A DNA stretch of 8,854 nt from contig CACZIP010000070.1 of NCBI GenBank assembly GCA_902781245.1, positions 1 to 8,854 on the forward strand, in the 5' to 3' direction. Under the pieces are notes generated by a model, which saw nothing but the letters and a program-made list of their open reading frames with translations, searched no databases and was not told the origin of the DNA. Source of the DNA: an uncultured Coriobacteriaceae bacterium. Its GTDB lineage: Bacteria > Actinomycetota > Coriobacteriia > Coriobacteriales > Eggerthellaceae. This document shows positions 1 to 6,061 of the stretch, one piece after another. Each line of letters opens with the position of its first letter. Within the stretch, counting starts at the first letter, position 1. A program made the translations under genes and the position numbers.

Positions 1-1
1 G

Positions 2-1171
2 CAACCCGAGCTGCAACCCGAGCTGCAGCCCGAGCCGCAGTTTGCTCAGCAGCAGCCCGAGCAACAGCAGCAGCAACCTGCGCAGCAGTGGCAGCAACCT
101 CAACCTGAGCCGCAGCAACAGCAGCCCGCTCAACAGTGGCAACCGCAACCTGCGCAACAGCCTGCCCAACAATGGCAGCAGGCGGCGGGCTACGCAGCAC
201 CTGCAGTTGCGCCCGCTGCACCGTATGCGCCGGCCGCCCAGCCTCAGAAGTCGCGTGGCTGGATCGTGGCCATCGTCGTAATCGTCTGCATCTTCCTGCT
301 GTCGGCGTTCGCCATCAAGTCGTGCACTGACACCATGAGCTCGTTTACTTCGCTCGGCCCGTCGTTCAACTCGAGCGGTTACGAGCAGCTCACGGAGGAT
401 GCCATCGCGATCATCGACATCGACGGCACCATCCAATACGATGGCAGCGCGTGCAGCCCCGAGGGGCTCAAGGAGCTTCTTGACGAAGCGGAGGCCGACG
501 ACCACATCAAGGGCGTTGTGCTGCGCGTGAACTCGGGTGGCGGCACCGCAACCGCTGGCGAGGAAATGGCGCTGTACGTTCGCGAGTTCTCGAAACCTGT
601 CGTGGTGTCGAGTGCGGCAATCAATGCGAGCGCTGCATACGAGATCTCGTCGCAGGCCGACTACATCTACGTCGTGAAATCGACCGAGATCGGCGCCATC
701 GGCACGGCCATGGAGGTCATGGACCTTTCGGGCTTGCTCGAGATGCTCGGTGTGAACATGGACACCATCACCTCTGCCGACCAAAAGGACTCGTCCTATG
801 GCTACCGCCCGCTGACCGATGAAGAGCGCGCGTACTACCAGCAGATGGTCGACGACATCAACGCCGTGTTCATCGACAACGTGGCAGAAGGCCGCGGAAT
901 GACCAAAGACGAGGTCACCGCTCTTGCGACGGGCATGCCGTTCACGGGCGTGACCGCTGTCGAGAACGGTCTGGCAGATGCGATCGGCACGCGCGAGGAC
1001 GCCATCGACAAGTGCGCCGAGCTGGCCGGCATCACCGATTACACCACGACAAACCTGTACTTCTCAGATTATGATCTTTCGAGCTTGGCCTACCTGCTTG
1101 GCGAGGACCGCTCTAGCGTCGACGATATCGCCAAGCTCTTGGAGGCGGCAAAGAATGGCAACATCAAATAG
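2..1171 (+). CDS. sppA: Signal peptide peptidase SppA (S49 family), 5'-truncated by window edge
   Basis: This is a membrane-anchored serine protease of the S49 family, which degrades signal peptides left in the membrane after protein export. The reading frame is open from base 2, so the GTG at 266 is internal and the true start lies left of the window; 389 residues are visible. In order: a Gln/Pro-rich tract (visible residues 1-85) with AQQW repeats, a basic QKSRG, one hydrophobic membrane segment (about 87-105), then the protease domain. The SGGG oxyanion-type loop is followed by NASAAYEISS, whose Ser (codon 629-631) aligns with the nucleophile. A Lys (codon 785-787, in DQKDSS) lies 52 residues later, the same spacing as the Ser147/Lys199 dyad of Bacillus subtilis SppA. 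The usual Ser-Gly-Gly after the nucleophile is Ser-Ala-Ala here. Orientation with the active site outside is inferred. The gene overlaps the downstream tRNA-ligase-like gene, so the two are probably one operon. Confidence 0.9.
   Translation, partial: QPELQPELQPEPQFAQQQPEQQQQQPAQQWQQPQPEPQQQQPAQQWQPQPAQQPAQQWQQAAGYAAPAVAPAAPYAPAAQPQKSRGWIVAIVVIVCIFLLSAFAIKSCTDTMSSFTSLGPSFNSSGYEQLTEDAIAIIDIDGTIQYDGSACSPEGLKELLDEAEADDHIKGVVLRVNSGGGTATAGEEMALYVREFSKPVVVSSAAINASAAYEISSQADYIYVVKSTEIGAIGTAMEVMDLSGLLEMLGVNMDTITSADQKDSSYGYRPLTDEERAYYQQMVDDINAVFIDNVAEGRGMTKDEVTALATGMPFTGVTAVENGLADAIGTREDAIDKCAELAGITDYTTTNLYFSDYDLSSLAYLLGEDRSSVDDIAKLLEAAKNGNIK
1141..1145 (+). promoter_or_regulatory. Shine-Dalgarno GGAGG deciding the start at 1155
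   Basis: GGAGG stands 9 nt ahead of ATG 1155, inside the end of sppA. It supports 1155 as the start of the MetRS-like gene. The in-frame ATG at 978 lies deep within sppA and would add 59 residues with no family resemblance. Translation of the two genes is probably coupled. Confidence 0.75.
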
Positions 1172-3140
1172 TTTCGAACGTCAACAGTGGCCCGCGCGTG
1201 CGGTCGTCACGGCAGGCATGCCGTATGGCAACAAGCCCTTGCATTTCGGCCACATCGCCGGCGTGTTCGTGCCGGCCGATTGCTATGCGCGTTTCCTGCG
1301 CGACCGCATCGGTTTCGACAACGTGCGTTTCATCAGCGGCACCGACTGCTTCGGTTCGCCCATCGACGAGGGCTATCGCAAGCTCGTCGAGTCGGGCGAG
1401 TTCGACGGCACCATCGCCGAGTACGTGCAGCGCAACCACGATGCCCAGAAGGCAACGCTCGACGCGTACGACATCTCCCTTTCTATATATGAAGGTTCGG
1501 GCATCGGCCATGCGGGCGAGTGCCAGCAGCTGGTTTCCGAGAACCTGATCCGTCGCTTGCACGAAAACGGCTTCTTGCACAAGCGCTCTACGCTGCAGTT
1601 CTACGATGCCGAGGCCGGCATCTACCTGAACGGCCGCCAGGTCACGGGCCGTTGTCCGGTGCAGGGCTGCAAGTCCGACCAGGCCTACGCCGACGAATGC
1701 AGCCTCGGCCACAGCTATGCTCCCGAGGATCTGATTGCGCCGAAGTCGTCGGTCACGGGTGCGGTGCCCGAGATGCGCCCGGTCGACAACTGGTACTTCG
1801 ACTTGCCGGCGTTCCGCGACTTCCTGCGCGAGCATGTGGCAGCACTTGCTGAGGACCCGAACATCCGCGCCATCGTCCCGCAGACGTGCGGCGAGTTTCT
1901 AGGCGCGCCCATCATTTATGTCAAGAACGACGAGCGCGAGTTGTTCGACGGCATCGCGGCTGAGCTGCCGGCGCACACCGTGCGCGAGCCCGAGAAGGGG
2001 AAGGCCAGCTTCGAGGTCGAGTTCGAGACGATCGACGACCGCGACATCGCGCGCGACATCATGCGCCGCGCGGGCCTGCGTTTCCGCACCGGCAAGGCGC
2101 TCGTGCCGTTCCGCATCACCGGCAACATCGAATGGGGTGTGAAAGCCCCGGTCATCGATGGCGTCGAGGGACTCACCGTGTGGTGCTGGCCCGAGAGCCT
2201 GTGGGCGCCCATTTCCTTCACGATGGCCGCCAACGATGCGCTCGGCCTGCCCGAGGGCAGCTGGCGCGATTTCTGGTGTGATGAGGACGCCGAGGTCTAC
2301 CAGTTCATCGGTCAGGACAACCTGTATTTCTACGGCGTTGTGCAGCCGGCACTTTGGGAGGCATTGCGTCCCGGCGACATCTTCTTCCACGAAGCTACCG
2401 ATCGCCCGCTCAAGCAGACGCGCCTCATCGCGAACTACCACGTGCTGTTGGGCAACAAGAAAGCCTCGTCGTCGGGTGCGGTCAAACCGCCCACAGCCGA
2501 TGAGCTGCTCGAGCACTACACGGTCGCGCAGCTGCGTTCGCACTTCCTGGCGCTCGGCCTTGGTCAGAAGTCGGTCGGCTTCAAGCCGAAGGCGTTCGAT
2601 CCCGATCCCGCCGTCCGCGAGGACACGCGCGTGGCCGATCCCGCGCTCAAGGAATCGAAGCTGCTCTCCAACGTGTTCAACCGTCTGGCGCGCAGCGTGC
2701 TCTACGAGGCCAAGAAGAATTTCGACTGCGCCATCCCCACGTGCGCTCCGACGCCCTCGGTTGTCGAGCGTGCGCATCAGGCGCTGGCCGACTACGACCG
2801 CACGATGAAGAAGGCCGAGCTGCACACGATCATGACGATCTGCGACGAGTTCATCCGCTTCGCCAACAAGACGTGGGCTGACGGCGTGTCGGCGGCCGAC
2901 GCTGCAGACGATGCCCAGGCACGTCGCCAGGTGCTTGCCGATGCTTCGTATCTGCTGTGGGTCTGCACGCTCATGATGCATCCGATCGTGCCCGCTGGCT
3001 GTGAAGACATCTGCGAGAAGCTCCAGTTTGACTCTGCGAAGTTCTTCACGTGGGAAAACGACTTCAACTCGCTTGCAGAGCTCGACTCTGCTGCCGAGCA
3101 CGTGGTCGCCGAGCTTCCCCCGCGCTACGACTTCTTCTAG
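1155..3140 (+). CDS. Methionyl-tRNA synthetase-like class I tRNA ligase, divergent
   Basis: This 661-residue protein aligns along its length with the catalytic core and anticodon-binding helices of MetRS, which joins methionine to tRNA using ATP in the cytoplasm. Visible landmarks: GMPYGN then HFGH (residues 30-33, the HIGH motif); GTDCFG (62-67); a zinc knuckle C167-x4-C172-x9-C182-x3-H186; WYFDLPAF (213-220); about 75 extra residues compared with E. coli MetRS between there and EWGVKAP (326 on); FIGQDNLYF (384-392); and KKASSSG (435-441) where KMSKS is expected. Asn509, Arg513 and Trp574 match the anticodon-reading Asn391, Arg395 and Trp461 of E. coli. There is no C-terminal tRNA-binding (EMAP-like) domain. 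Methionine-pocket positions and the second KMSKS lysine differ from the family, so activity or amino-acid specificity may differ. It could be the cell's MetRS or a paralogue; I give no gene symbol for that reason. The start at 1155 overlaps the sppA end by 17 nt. Confidence 0.85.
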   Translation: MATSNSFERQQWPARAVVTAGMPYGNKPLHFGHIAGVFVPADCYARFLRDRIGFDNVRFISGTDCFGSPIDEGYRKLVESGEFDGTIAEYVQRNHDAQKATLDAYDISLSIYEGSGIGHAGECQQLVSENLIRRLHENGFLHKRSTLQFYDAEAGIYLNGRQVTGRCPVQGCKSDQAYADECSLGHSYAPEDLIAPKSSVTGAVPEMRPVDNWYFDLPAFRDFLREHVAALAEDPNIRAIVPQTCGEFLGAPIIYVKNDERELFDGIAAELPAHTVREPEKGKASFEVEFETIDDRDIARDIMRRAGLRFRTGKALVPFRITGNIEWGVKAPVIDGVEGLTVWCWPESLWAPISFTMAANDALGLPEGSWRDFWCDEDAEVYQFIGQDNLYFYGVVQPALWEALRPGDIFFHEATDRPLKQTRLIANYHVLLGNKKASSSGAVKPPTADELLEHYTVAQLRSHFLALGLGQKSVGFKPKAFDPDPAVREDTRVADPALKESKLLSNVFNRLARSVLYEAKKNFDCAIPTCAPTPSVVERAHQALADYDRTMKKAELHTIMTICDEFIRFANKTWADGVSAADAADDAQARRQVLADASYLLWVCTLMMHPIVPAGCEDICEKLQFDSAKFFTWENDFNSLAELDSAAEHVVAELPPRYDFF

Positions 3141-3149
3141 TTTCGCCGT

Positions 3150-3313
3150 CAGAAGGTGGATGCATGTTGGCGCGTTGCCGATGTGCGTATAGCGAGGCAA
3201 GCCCGAGGAGCCGAGAAATCCATTCGCCCGCCTACATTTGGCGGGCGAATTAGTTCGAGGTGACGAAGCGTCGAGCGAAATGCGCGTCGGCAACGCGCCA
3301 ACATGCATTTCTG
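3150..3313. repeat. Large imperfect palindrome (MITE/REP-like) between the MetRS-like gene and nlpC/p60
   Basis: The arms 3160-3180 and 3288-3308 are perfect 21-nt reverse complements. They are flanked by CAGAA (3150-3154) and TTCTG (3309-3313), with 5 unpaired bases on the left side. The centre is a perfect 11-bp stem, 3222-3232 with 3240-3250, around a 7-nt loop (TACATTT). The segments between outer arms and centre pair only partly. The element is about 150-160 nt and starts about 10-20 nt after the upstream stop codon. It has no T-run, so it is not a classic intrinsic terminator, though such a fold could stall or process the transcript. Small open frames across it are by-products of the symmetry. 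Confidence 0.85.
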
Positions 3314-3328
3314 GAAATCACCGCTCAG

Positions 3329-3358
3329 TTTACATAATGCGAGGTAAGAGGGTTAAAT
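3329..3358 (+). promoter_or_regulatory. Possible sigma-70-type promoter for the NlpC/P60 gene
   Basis: TTTACA (3329-3334) and TTAAAT (3353-3358) are separated by 18 nt in an AT-richer patch after the palindrome. The -10 matches consensus at only 4 of 6 positions. If used, it would give a leader of about 95 nt. A TTGACC at 3388-3393 is a rival -35, but no good -10 follows at the right distance. Confidence 0.3.
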
Positions 3359-3401
3359 ATGCCTCCGTGAAGCCTAATTGGCATGGTTTGACCGCAGGGT
3401 C

Positions 3402-3437
3402 TTCACAATTGAGTGGTAGGCTATTTCACTGTGTGAA
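3402..3437 (+). promoter_or_regulatory. Hairpin in the leader just ahead of the NlpC/P60 ribosome binding site
   Basis: TTCACA (3402-3407) pairs with TGTGAA (3432-3437), and AGTG (3412-3415) pairs with CACT (3427-3430) inside it. The hairpin ends 8 nt before the GGAGG at 3446-3450, which lies 10 nt from ATG 3461. It could affect translation or transcript stability. It does not match a riboswitch class that I recognise. Confidence 0.35.
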
Positions 3438-3460
3438 CCGGAAACGGAGGAATTCACGTT

Positions 3461-4546
3461 ATGAAGTCTATTTCGCAACTGCGTTTTGCACCTGCCCTGG
3501 TCGCAGCGGCAATCGTCGCAATCTTCGCCTTGGCAGGCACCCTTTACGTACAACCCGCCCATGCTGTCAGCGCTGCTGAGATGCAGGCTGAGGCTCAGGC
3601 GGTCCTCGACGAGCTTGCGGCGATGCAGGTCACGCTTGACGAGGCGTCCGAGCGCTATTTCGCCTGCTTGCAGGAGTACCAGGCAGCTGTCGAGAAGCGC
3701 GACGCTGCTCAAGCGGAAGTTGACCAGCTCACTTCCGAGATTAGCGAAATCCAGGATCGCCTCGGAGGCCGCGCGCGTGAGATGTACCGCAACGGCTCTT
3801 CGACGTTCGTCGACCTGTTGCTTGGCGCCACGACGTTCGAGGAATTCACGCAGAGCTGGGACATGCTCAACCGCCTGAACGAGGATGACGCTACGCTCTC
3901 GGCCCGTGCCCGCGATTTGCGTGCGCAGGCTGAAGCGAAAAAGGCCGAGTATGGTGAGCAAGCTGCCATTGCTGATCAAAAGTCGCAAGAGGCCGGCGCC
4001 GCCATGGAGGAGGCTGCAGCGCTCGTCGAGCAGATGCAGGCCACCTATGATGCACTGAGCGCCGAAGCTCAGGCTCTGTATGCTGCCGAGCAGGCTGCCG
4101 CTTATGCCGCGCCGACTGAGGGTGGTTACATCAACGACGACGGCACGGTCACCGATATTCAAACCGGCCAGGTTTATGCCTCGGCAAGCGAGTACACCGT
4201 TGCAACGGGCAATACGGTTGTCGATCGCGCACGCGCCATGATTGGTTCGAACTACGTTTGGGGCGGCGTTGGCGGTTCCGACGGCGGCTTCGACTGCTCT
4301 GGCCTGGTCAGCTATGCGCTCACCGGCTCCAACACGCGCTTGGGCAACACGACGACGTTCATGGGCTGGAACCAGACTTCGAACCCCCAGGTCGGTGACG
4401 TTGCGGTCAACTCGTACCACACCGGCATCGTCTCGCGCATCGATAGTGACGGCACCGTGTGGGTCGTGCATGCCATCAACGAATCGCAGGGCGTGCAAGA
4501 AACCCCGCTTGCTCCGTACGGCGACTACATGTTCGTCACCTACTAA
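3461..4546 (+). CDS. Secreted coiled-coil NlpC/P60 peptidoglycan hydrolase
   Basis: This 361-residue exported protein probably cuts peptide stems in peptidoglycan, as NlpC/P60 endopeptidases do, and so helps cell separation or wall turnover. Residues 1-36 form a Sec signal peptide: basic start, hydrophobic core, and a cleavage site after AHA. A long Ala/Glu/Gln-rich helical region (about 37-205) contains coiled-coil-like stretches, as in PcsB/CwlO-type hydrolases, where this part controls activity. A short linker leads to the NlpC/P60 domain (about 245-361) with Cys279 in DCSGL, His320 in YHTGIV and His337 in VVHAIN as the probable catalytic triad. No LPXTG or membrane anchor is visible, so it is probably released or held non-covalently. 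GGAGG at 3446-3450 supports the start. A clear terminator follows, so it is probably a single-gene unit. Confidence 0.9.
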   Translation: MKSISQLRFAPALVAAAIVAIFALAGTLYVQPAHAVSAAEMQAEAQAVLDELAAMQVTLDEASERYFACLQEYQAAVEKRDAAQAEVDQLTSEISEIQDRLGGRAREMYRNGSSTFVDLLLGATTFEEFTQSWDMLNRLNEDDATLSARARDLRAQAEAKKAEYGEQAAIADQKSQEAGAAMEEAAALVEQMQATYDALSAEAQALYAAEQAAAYAAPTEGGYINDDGTVTDIQTGQVYASASEYTVATGNTVVDRARAMIGSNYVWGGVGGSDGGFDCSGLVSYALTGSNTRLGNTTTFMGWNQTSNPQVGDVAVNSYHTGIVSRIDSDGTVWVVHAINESQGVQETPLAPYGDYMFVTY

Positions 4547-4577
4547 TCGGATGCTCGAAGCATAGTTTGAAACTCGG

Positions 4578-4609
4578 GCGCATCGGTGGTTTCCGCCGAT
4601 GCGCTTTTT
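4578..4609 (+). terminator. Intrinsic terminator after the NlpC/P60 gene
   Basis: GCGCATCGG (4578-4586) and CCGATGCGC (4596-4604) form a perfect 9-bp stem around a 9-nt loop and are followed at once by TTTTTC. The stem starts about 30 nt after the stop codon, as expected for a Rho-independent terminator. Confidence 0.92.
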
Positions 4610-4635
4610 CTTAACGCTAACATGATGGGAACGAC

Positions 4636-5115
4636 ATGAACGTCGAACTGTATTCAGATGGCTCGTCTCGGGGGAACCCGGGTCCGGGCGGCTACGGCAC
4701 GTTGCTGCGCTACGCAGCGCCGTCGGGCAACGTACATGAGCGTGAATTCTCGCAGGGCTATGCCGAGACAACGAACAACCGCATGGAGCTCTTGGGTGCA
4801 ATCGTTGGCTTCGAAGCGCTCAACCGACCTTGTCATGTCGATTTCTACTCCGATTCGCAATACGTGATTAAGGCCTTTACCGACAACTGGATCGACGGTT
4901 GGATTCGCCGCGGGTGGAAGAACGCGCAAAAGCAACCCGTCAAGAACGTCGACTTGTGGAAGCGCCTCATCTCAGCGGTCGAGCCGCACGATGTCGCGTT
5001 TCATTGGGTGCGCGGTCATGCCGGCCATCCTGAGAACGAACGCTGCGACGAGCTCGCTACAACCGCGGCTGATGGGGAAGACCTGCTGGTTGACGAGGGC
5101 TTTACGGGCGAATGA
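4636..5115 (+). CDS. rnhA: Ribonuclease HI
   Basis: RNase HI cuts the RNA strand of RNA-DNA hybrids (R-loops, primers) in the cytoplasm using two metal ions. The 159-residue protein is close to the 155 of the E. coli enzyme. The active-site set is complete: Asp8 in YSDGSSRGNPGPGG, Glu51 in NNRMEL, Asp73 in YSDSQYV and Asp138 in ENERCDELA. The flexible-loop His128 (WVRGHAGH) and the basic handle region (WIRRGWKNAQKQPVKNVDLW) are also present. The start has only a weak ribosome site (ATGGGA at 4625-4630) and lies 26 nt after the terminator T-run, so expression may depend on read-through or on an unrecognised promoter. The stop codon TGA is the first three bases of the inverted repeat at 5113, so the present C-terminus may have been set by insertion of that repeat. 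Confidence 0.95.
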   Translation: MNVELYSDGSSRGNPGPGGYGTLLRYAAPSGNVHEREFSQGYAETTNNRMELLGAIVGFEALNRPCHVDFYSDSQYVIKAFTDNWIDGWIRRGWKNAQKQPVKNVDLWKRLISAVEPHDVAFHWVRGHAGHPENERCDELATTAADGEDLLVDEGFTGE

Positions 5116-5179
5116 GTCAAAGGGACAGTCCCAATGACTCACTTTGAGAATGAGTCATTGGGACTGTCCCTTTGACTCA
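5113..5179. repeat. Perfect 29-nt inverted repeat pair (REPIN-like) between rnhA and yihA
   Basis: Positions 5113-5141 and 5151-5179 are exact reverse complements, separated by 9 nt (CTTTGAGAA). Each 29-nt unit is itself palindromic: TGAGTCA and TGACTCA outside, GGGAC and GTCCC inside, a 1-nt centre and symmetrical A·A mismatches. Two self-palindromic units in opposite orientation fit the REPIN design. The pair fills nearly the whole gap between convergent genes, provides the rnhA stop codon and ends 11 nt from the yihA stop. Either transcript could fold there, but no T-run follows on either strand. Confidence 0.93.
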
Positions 5180-5190
5180 TCCGCAGCGCT

Positions 5191-5775
5191 TTATCCGACG
5201 AACCGCTCGATCTCGCGGCGTAGGTCTTCGATGCCGTCGCCCTTCAACGACGAGGTAATCACCATGGGCGTGTCATCGTCGATGCCAAGCTGACGCTTGA
5301 TGGCTGCACGCTGCTGGTTGCATTTCGATTTCGAGAGCTTGTCGCCTTTCGTGAGGACGATCATGTAAGGCAGTTCGGCTTCCTGTAAGAACCCGACCAT
5401 GTTCTCGTCGAGCTCGCTCGCGGGGTGGCGCACGTCGATCAGCGAGCACACGAGTGCGAAGTTGCGGTCCTGGTTGAAATAACCCTCGATGAGCTCCGCC
5501 CAACGATCGCGTTCGGAATGCGAAACCTGGGCATATCCGTATCCAGGCAGGTCGACCAAGTAGGCGTCGCCAGCTGTGAAGAAGTTGATGGTCGCGGTCT
5601 TGCCCGGTTTCTGCGACACGCGCGCGAGGTTCTTCTGGCCGACCAGCTTGTTCAGCAGCGACGATTTCCCCACGTTGGAGCGCCCGGCAAGGGCAATCTC
5701 GGGAAGGGTTGACTCGGGCAGCTGCGCCGAGGTGCCATATGAGCGGTCGTATTGGACGTTGCGGAAGTTGATCAT
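5191..5775 (-). CDS. yihA: Ribosome biogenesis GTP-binding protein YihA/YsxC/EngB
   Basis: This small GTPase binds the maturing large ribosomal subunit and is essential in many bacteria. The 194 residues carry every G motif in order: P-loop GRSNVGKSS (31-39), switch I KPGKTATINFF (56-66), DLPGYG (75-80), TKGD (142-145) and SSLK (175-178). Length and motifs match the EngB/YihA family (about 195-210 residues). The ATG at 5775 is preceded on the minus strand by GAGGA with a 7-nt gap, which supports the start. The gene is convergent with rnhA and divergent from rpsB. The ribosomal neighbourhood fits its role in ribosome assembly, but no shared transcript is possible with rpsB. Confidence 0.96.
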   Translation of the reverse strand: MINFRNVQYDRSYGTSAQLPESTLPEIALAGRSNVGKSSLLNKLVGQKNLARVSQKPGKTATINFFTAGDAYLVDLPGYGYAQVSHSERDRWAELIEGYFNQDRNFALVCSLIDVRHPASELDENMVGFLQEAELPYMIVLTKGDKLSKSKCNQQRAAIKRQLGIDDDTPMVITSSLKGDGIEDLRREIERFVG

Positions 5776-5817
5776 AAGGAAGTCCTCATCGAGTTCATGT
5801 TGGGTGCGAATGTGTGC

Positions 5818-5826
5818 ATTCTAGCA
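5818..5826 (-). promoter_or_regulatory. Extended -10 promoter element for yihA
   Basis: On the minus strand the sequence reads TGCTAGAAT, a TGn-extended -10 with 5 of 6 matches to TATAAT. It lies about 40 nt upstream of the yihA start codon. The -35 position (5841-5846) reads AAGTGG and is poor, as often seen with extended -10 promoters. Confidence 0.5.
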
Positions 5827-5880
5827 GATACACGCCGCAACCACTTCCAGCGCCTGTGAGGGCATGCATCCTCTTCATCC

Positions 5881-6038
5881 GCGCAGGAAACCTTAAGTTT
5901 GATGGAGTTCGAGGACGGTGATGGGGTGTGAGCGATTGCGCAGGCACTATCTTCTTTATTCATATAGGTTAGCCGAGTCCTAGCGAGCACCCCATCACCG
6001 TCCTCGAATCTTGAAATGAAGTAGTGAATTTCCTGCGC
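5881..6038. repeat. Large nested palindrome in the yihA-rpsB divergent region
   Basis: Outer arms GCGCAGGAAA (5881-5890) and its exact complement (6029-6038) enclose inner arms 5908-5928 and 5988-6008, which are perfect 21-nt reverse complements (inner motif GGACGGTGATGGGGTG). A 59-nt AT-richer centre separates the inner arms, and about 20 partly matching bases lie between outer and inner arms. The element is about 158 nt, similar in size to the palindrome at 3150-3313 but unrelated in sequence. It occupies most of the space between the yihA promoter and the rpsB leader. I see no obvious target-site duplication. Confidence 0.85.
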
Positions 6039-6055
6039 AGATACTCAAAGAGCGT

Positions 6056-6061
6056 TACAAT
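6056..6061 (+). promoter_or_regulatory. Possible -10 element for the rpsB-tsf operon
   Basis: TACAAT matches the -10 consensus at 5 of 6 positions and lies just upstream of the structured leader. The -35 region at 17 nt spacing falls in the end of the palindrome and is not a good match. If correct, transcription would start near 6068 and cut into the 5' strand of the leader hairpin, so the promoter may instead be further upstream. Confidence 0.3.

Noticed and set aside
1..180. Short direct repeats suggesting a CRISPR array or other non-coding repeat
   Set aside because: The repeats are only about 12 nt, imperfect, without unique spacers, and are explained by Gln/Pro/Glu codons in the SppA frame.
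266..268. GTG at 266 as the start of SppA
   Set aside because: The frame is open to base 2, and the GTG would fall in the middle of the membrane segment. The protein begins left of the window.
978..1154. An upstream in-frame ATG extending the MetRS-like protein by 59 residues
   Set aside because: It lies inside the sppA coding sequence and the extra residues are low-complexity frame-shadow sequence. GGAGG directly precedes ATG 1155 and the family N-terminus starts there.
1899..3308. A 469-codon open frame on the minus strand, antisense to the MetRS-like gene
   Set aside because: High GC content leaves the antisense frame open. It has no recognisable domains, is Arg-rich, and overlaps a gene with clear family motifs. 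Its ends lie in the palindrome.
3309..3445. A ydaO-type (cyclic di-AMP) riboswitch ahead of the NlpC/P60 gene
   Set aside because: Such riboswitches often control wall hydrolases in actinobacteria, but I could not find the conserved core sequences here. Only a simple hairpin is visible.
3163..3579. Small open frames in and next to the palindrome
   Set aside because: Their peptides mirror each other across the inverted repeat. They have no convincing ribosome sites and end inside the NlpC/P60 gene.
3374..4801. A 475-codon minus-strand open frame across the NlpC/P60 gene
   Set aside because: It is antisense to a protein with a signal peptide and an intact NlpC/P60 catalytic set, crosses a strong terminator and shows no family resemblance.
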